NCBI GenBank assembly: GCA_017541145.1
Contig: JAFXZT010000120.1
Span: 1 to 42,434, forward strand
Origin: Bacteroidales bacterium
Lineage (GTDB): Bacteria; Bacteroidota; Bacteroidia; Bacteroidales; UBA3824
DNA length: 42,434 nt
Direction: 5' to 3'
Shown here piece after piece: positions 38,523 through 42,434 of the stretch; positions within the stretch are counted from its first letter, which is position 1, and the number at the start of each line of letters is the position of its first letter. The position numbers were made by a program, and so were the translations under genes. The notes under the pieces are model-generated. The model saw only the letters and a list, made by a program, of their open reading frames with translations, ran no database searches and was not told the origin of the DNA.

Positions 38523-41500
38523 ATGTCAGCAACTGCATTATTGATAAAAAGTACCACAGGCAGCAAAGAGAATGTACAGGGCTCATGGCATTTGTTTGAC
38601 CAAAGTTCGGCTTATATCCAAGGAATAGAAACCGGAGGTCTTACAGAAAATCTTGACGCTGATGTTCTCAACGGAATGGTTTCCGGTTTGCCTAGTGTTT
38701 GGGCAAGAGCTTATCTTTTTGCTTACGCGTTCAAATATACTCAGAAAGATGCCAATATCAAGACATCGGGTTTGATAAAATATTACGATTCGCTCAAGGA
38801 AGAGTGGAAAGGACTTGCAGCTCTTATGGCTATTTTCCCTGATCGTATTACCATTGGCGAACCGCTTTGTTTGAACGACAACACCGGAAATATTTACGAC
38901 ATCGCATCTTCGTTTGGTGATATGTTGTTCAACGACAAGGATTTGTGGTGCAATCCCGATAAACTTGCCAAGAAAGAGGACGAGAACGCTTACATCCAAA
39001 TAATTTATTACAACGGCGTGGCTGTAGGTGCTACATCGCCGCATTCATTGTTTTTTACTTCGGTGGAAAACAGTTCGTTCCCGGTTTCGCAAGATGTAAA
39101 ATGGTTTAGAAACGGACGACTTTGTGATCCTTTGGTTTATGGTGATCTCAACAACGATAAATTACAAAAGATTTATCTTCTTGTTAACAATTTTTTGTCT
39201 AAAATGGAAGATTACGAGAAGAAAATCAATATGAACCGAGATGGCAAAGAGTTGTTGTCGATGACTCCGCTTTTCACGTTTTTGAAATCTTGGAAAGAAG
39301 AGATTAAGCAAAAAGGTCACGACCTTGTGGAAGAAGGTGTTTTGGATGGAGAATTGAAATTCTCAGAACCTTTCAAGCCGTTGTTTTCTATTCGTCAAGA
39401 TCTGTATTACAAAAACGGCATGTTTAGTTTCAATGAGGAGTTTGGCGGCGAAGTTGTTGACCTTCAGAAACTTTTGTTACAAGATGAATTTTTGTATTCG
39501 TTTGAACAAGAGTTTGACCAAGACGATACAATGGAAAATTCTGCGGTTTATTATCTACAAGCACTCGATCCTGCCGAGGCGGGACATTCTTGGTATTTTC
39601 CCGTGCCGCTCAGCAGTTACGGTTTGAGTATTTTCAAAAACAAAATTGGAGAACTTGTAAATCCTGCCGGTGCAAATTGTCACGAACTTCGGGCTGTTGT
39701 AAAAGGTTCAAAAGTTTCGATTGAATTGTATCTTCAAGTGGACGGTCGCAGATTGACTCCGGTTGTGAAAGAATACAAAATCAAGACATTTACCGGAACT
39801 GCCAAAAATGTAATTATGTGGCCGAATTTTGTGTCAAAAGATTGGACAGCATATTATCTTTACAATGAATTTCCGTCAAACAACGGTGATATAAAATTTG
39901 TACCGTTTTACAAAAAATACACCGAACAGGGCGGATTTGATTCCGGCGAATGTATCACAGATTCCAAAGGTAACATGATATTTGCCGACGAACAAAGCGA
40001 CGAAGTTTCAGCACAGACCATCGTAAGATATCCGGTAGAAATCGCGACAGCCGATAATACGCCTTACGAAATTATTCGTTCCAACAAGCCGTTTGCAGGT
40101 TTGGAAATTCGGTCAAGAGAAAACGGTAAAGACCGTATTTGCGGATATTTGATTGTAAAGAAATACAACGATGAATGTTCTGTAAAAGATCTTTCGCATG
40201 AGACAAGTTTTGATAATGTGATTGTCGGTATCGATTTTGGTAGCAACAACAGTTGTTTGAGTTATTCTATCAACAATCAATCGGGAGTAAAACCAATAAC
40301 ATTTGCTAATCGTCGTGTATTCCTTTCTGGTTCAGAAAATTACGACCCGCGACATGAAAAAACTGCATTGAGAAACGAGTTGTTGTTTTTCCAAAACGAA
40401 AGTACAGAAAACGGTCAGATAAAATCATGGGTTCATGATCACGACCGCAAATACGTACCGGAAGGCATGCGTGAAGAAGAAATTTCGGGTGGCGTTCCGA
40501 TTTTTGAACCAAACCTTGTGATACATTCCATGGACGAGCGCACGATAAAAACCAACGCCGGCATACTTCATCACAATATGAAATGGCTTTCAGACAATGA
40601 AGGAAAAGAAAAGAAAAAATCTTTCCTCAAGAGTGTTTGGATAGCAGCTGTTGCCGATTTGTATGCCGATCACAAGATTCCGGGCGAACTCAGATGGTCG
40701 TATCCGGGAGCTTTTAGTCCTTATGATGTGTTGCAGTACAAGCAGATGTACAAAGAATTGTCGAAAGTTCCGGTAGAAAACCACAAAGTGATTGTAAGTG
40801 AAAGTCCGTCAACCGAAGCCGAAGCTGTTTGTAATTATTCTTTGACAAACGTTTCGCCCGACAGTAACAATCTGATGCTTGGAATTGATGTGGGCGGCAG
40901 TACTTCCGATGTTTTGATTCTTGCGATGGACAGAGCCGAAAGATGTTTCAAACTTTCAAAACAATCCTCGTTGCGACTTGCGGCAGGCATGTTTGTAAAC
41001 GTAATTGCACAATCCGAAGACTTCAGACGGGCAGTTTACAAGTTTCACGAATCGCCAAATTGCAAGTTTAAAGTTGCCAATATTCGTAACATCATCGACA
41101 AGCCGGAAACTTCACCGTTTTATTTGAATGCGGTGTTAGATAGGTTGAAAGATGAAGATTTTGACGCTTTTTATAGTACAATTTCACAATCTTGTCCACA
41201 AGTGTTTGCAGTACCGGCTTATATCACGGGATTGTTGCTTTTCTATTCGGGAAAATTAGCAGCAAAAACAATCAAAGACAACGGATATTCATCTATTAAA
41301 ATTGTTGATTTGTTGCCGTTTGGAAAGGGCGGACGTTTGTTTGACTGGTTGGATGTTTATCCGGGTAAGGATATGACAACGGATTATTACAACAGATGCT
41401 TCCGTACAGGATTTGGTGAAGGCGGAGAGAATATTACAATCATAAAAAAAGATTCTATCCGTAAGGACAACAAGAGTGAAGTTTCGATGGGATTATCTGC

Positions 41501-41939
41501 GCCTCAGAAAGTTAAGATGGCAAGTGATATTCGTCAGACTTCCGATTTGATAGGAGAGAGCGGTTACAAGTATTTCGCTCAAGGTGACAATGCCGGAAAA
41601 GTTCTTGCTCAAGACGATGTAGCGTCATCGGAATATCTTTCAGAAATGGATTTCGGTATAGAAATTCCTCAGAAATTTGAAGAATTTGAAAAATTTCTTT
41701 CGATATTCTGCCAGTTTACAGGACCAAATAACACGGGTATTTTGCGAAACAGCGTTGCTATCGAGAATCACAAAAATGATCTTGTCCGTGAACTTAAAAA
41801 TTATATTACATCCGATGTAGAATGGCAAAAAGCTGATGCATTGAGACAACAAGGGCAGCCGTTTGAATACAAACATTCATTGCTTGTTTTAGAAGGGATG
41901 TGTTTCCTTGATAAATTTATAATTCCGGATATAAAATAG
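38523..41939 (+). CDS. Large protein with C-terminal Hsp70/actin-type ATPase domain
   Basis: 1138 residues, no signal peptide. Residues 1 to about 560 are unlike anything I recognise. From about 565 an actin/Hsp70-fold begins: phosphate-1 loop VIVGIDFGSNNSCLSYS (D571) and phosphate-2 loop LMLGIDVGGSTSDVLIL (D789), with ESPSTEAEAVCNYSL between them resembling the connect/ATP-lid region, and KIVDLLPFGKGGRLFDWL near 920 in the adenosine-loop position. A glycine-rich, helical tail follows. Distantly similar architecture occurs in proteins annotated as virulence factor SrfB, which is an alternative family to test. It closes the four-gene operon and is followed by a strong terminator. The ATPase fold is well supported; the role is unknown. 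Confidence 0.8.
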   Translation: MSATALLIKSTTGSKENVQGSWHLFDQSSAYIQGIETGGLTENLDADVLNGMVSGLPSVWARAYLFAYAFKYTQKDANIKTSGLIKYYDSLKEEWKGLAALMAIFPDRITIGEPLCLNDNTGNIYDIASSFGDMLFNDKDLWCNPDKLAKKEDENAYIQIIYYNGVAVGATSPHSLFFTSVENSSFPVSQDVKWFRNGRLCDPLVYGDLNNDKLQKIYLLVNNFLSKMEDYEKKINMNRDGKELLSMTPLFTFLKSWKEEIKQKGHDLVEEGVLDGELKFSEPFKPLFSIRQDLYYKNGMFSFNEEFGGEVVDLQKLLLQDEFLYSFEQEFDQDDTMENSAVYYLQALDPAEAGHSWYFPVPLSSYGLSIFKNKIGELVNPAGANCHELRAVVKGSKVSIELYLQVDGRRLTPVVKEYKIKTFTGTAKNVIMWPNFVSKDWTAYYLYNEFPSNNGDIKFVPFYKKYTEQGGFDSGECITDSKGNMIFADEQSDEVSAQTIVRYPVEIATADNTPYEIIRSNKPFAGLEIRSRENGKDRICGYLIVKKYNDECSVKDLSHETSFDNVIVGIDFGSNNSCLSYSINNQSGVKPITFANRRVFLSGSENYDPRHEKTALRNELLFFQNESTENGQIKSWVHDHDRKYVPEGMREEEISGGVPIFEPNLVIHSMDERTIKTNAGILHHNMKWLSDNEGKEKKKSFLKSVWIAAVADLYADHKIPGELRWSYPGAFSPYDVLQYKQMYKELSKVPVENHKVIVSESPSTEAEAVCNYSLTNVSPDSNNLMLGIDVGGSTSDVLILAMDRAERCFKLSKQSSLRLAAGMFVNVIAQSEDFRRAVYKFHESPNCKFKVANIRNIIDKPETSPFYLNAVLDRLKDEDFDAFYSTISQSCPQVFAVPAYITGLLLFYSGKLAAKTIKDNGYSSIKIVDLLPFGKGGRLFDWLDVYPGKDMTTDYYNRCFRTGFGEGGENITIIKKDSIRKDNKSEVSMGLSAPQKVKMASDIRQTSDLIGESGYKYFAQGDNAGKVLAQDDVASSEYLSEMDFGIEIPQKFEEFEKFLSIFCQFTGPNNTGILRNSVAIENHKNDLVRELKNYITSDVEWQKADALRQQGQPFEYKHSLLVLEGMCFLDKFIIPDIK

Positions 41940-41963
41940 CACGAACTCTTTTCTTTAAATTTT

Positions 41964-42006
41964 CAAGGGTGCATTCTTAAAAACTTCTTGTAAGAATGAA
42001 CCCTTG
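41964..42006. terminator. Long bidirectional terminator after the tubulin-like operon
   Basis: CAAGGGT and ACCCTTG (41964-41970, 42000-42006), plus CATTCTTA and TAAGAATG (41972-41979, 41991-41998), form a 15-pair stem with one mismatch and an 11-base loop, followed by a T-rich stretch. It lies between convergent genes and can serve both. Confidence 0.85.
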
Positions 42007-42024
42007 ATTTTTATAGTAATAATT

Positions 42025-42434
42025 TTACAATTTTTCTATTGTCTCCCCATCAAGATTAGTTAATTGCATTATCTGTTCGATAGATAATCCCATTGCTTTA
42101 GCATTTTTGGCAATAGCAAGAGCTTTTTCTTTTCGACCTTCAGCACGTCCTTCTATTTTGCCCCAAATTTTTGCAGTGAGAATTGCTTCCTTTTCGTTGG
42201 CAACGGCATCAAGATGTCGAATATAAGCATTTTGCTCTTCTTTCGACATCCTGTCAAATTTCATAACTTCCTTGGCTTCAACCAATCCCGGAACTTTTGT
42301 GTCTGATTTAATTTCTGAATTTTTCAAAAATTCCATCCACTCGTCCATCGCGGTTTTTACATTGTCATCGAACGACTTAACACGAATCATGTAATATGTC
42401 GGCATGATAGCTCCCGCATTGTGACGCTCATATT
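42025..42434 (-). CDS. C-terminus of a PD-(D/E)XK transposase/Rpn-family protein (5' partial)
   Basis: The frame is open to the window edge (it reads YERHNAGAI before the first methionine), so the gene continues outside and the ATG at 42405 is probably not the start. The visible 136 residues match the C-terminal part of Bacteroidales PD-(D/E)XK nuclease family transposases and Rpn proteins: a segment FMxFxx-like WMEFLKNSEI, then MSKEEQNAYIRHLDAVANEK, a charged KIEGRAEGRKEKALAIAKN helix and a final IEQIMQLTNLDGETIEKL. The nuclease core is not in the window. These genes are mobile or multicopy and mark a plausible boundary of the accessory region. Confidence 0.8.
   Translation of the reverse strand, partial: YERHNAGAIMPTYYMIRVKSFDDNVKTAMDEWMEFLKNSEIKSDTKVPGLVEAKEVMKFDRMSKEEQNAYIRHLDAVANEKEAILTAKIWGKIEGRAEGRKEKALAIAKNAKAMGLSIEQIMQLTNLDGETIEKL

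Overview
The window reads as a chromosomal segment of an AT-rich member of the Bacteroidetes, most likely order Bacteroidales. The evidence is: several promoters with the Bacteroidetes -7 element TAnnTTTG, weak Shine-Dalgarno signals, TlpA-like thioredoxins, a DUF6261-type protein, an S46 dipeptidyl-peptidase, an outer-membrane-barrel family and a Wza/Wzc-type exopolysaccharide pair. No rRNA or tRNA gene and no CRISPR array was seen.

Layout. 1-3.4 kb: a decaying tandem family of secreted thioredoxin-like/DUF4369 proteins and a small lipoprotein. 3.4-4.5 kb: a self-inhibited Fic AMPylase preceded by a three-armed palindromic operator. 12.4-4.5 kb (minus strand): one tightly packed five-gene operon encoding a double TIR-like protein, a membrane-spanning STAND NTPase with a WD40-like sensor, an outer-membrane barrel, a surface lipoprotein and a membrane-anchored PP2C (SpoIIE) phosphatase. 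12.5-14.8 kb: a small membrane protein, a DUF6261-type protein, a hairpin-bearing intergenic repeat and a 42-bp tandem repeat array in which every unit carries a small hairpin. 14.8-21.4 kb: htpG, then rlmH and a very large NtrY-like histidine kinase behind a near-consensus sigma-54 promoter. 21.5-24.9 kb: exopolysaccharide export, where the Wza-like lipoprotein gene has an in-frame TAA and the Wzc-like kinase ends in a Gly-Tyr repeat. 25.1-33.1 kb: housekeeping genes (MBL-fold hydrolase, DPP11-like peptidase, hisH-A-F-IE, a GPH-type sugar symporter, a YciO/Sua5 protein). 33.2-42 kb: a SiaC/SiaB-type partner-switch pair divergent from a four-gene operon of a VWA-like lipoprotein, a small membrane protein, a tubulin/FtsZ-like protein and a 1138-residue protein with a C-terminal Hsp70/actin-type ATPase. 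The window ends inside a PD-(D/E)XK transposase/Rpn-type gene.

Best candidates for an undescribed system: (1) the 34.9-41.9 kb operon, which combines a tubulin-like GTPase, an actin/Hsp70-like ATPase, a VWA-like surface lipoprotein and a membrane linker, with a divergent SiaB-SiaB/SiaC switch next to it; and (2) the 4.5-12.4 kb TIR-STAND-barrel-lipoprotein-PP2C operon, which looks like an envelope-to-cytoplasm signalling or conflict module. The PP2C in the second operon belongs to the enzyme class that acts on SiaC-like proteins, so the two modules may be linked; this is inference only.
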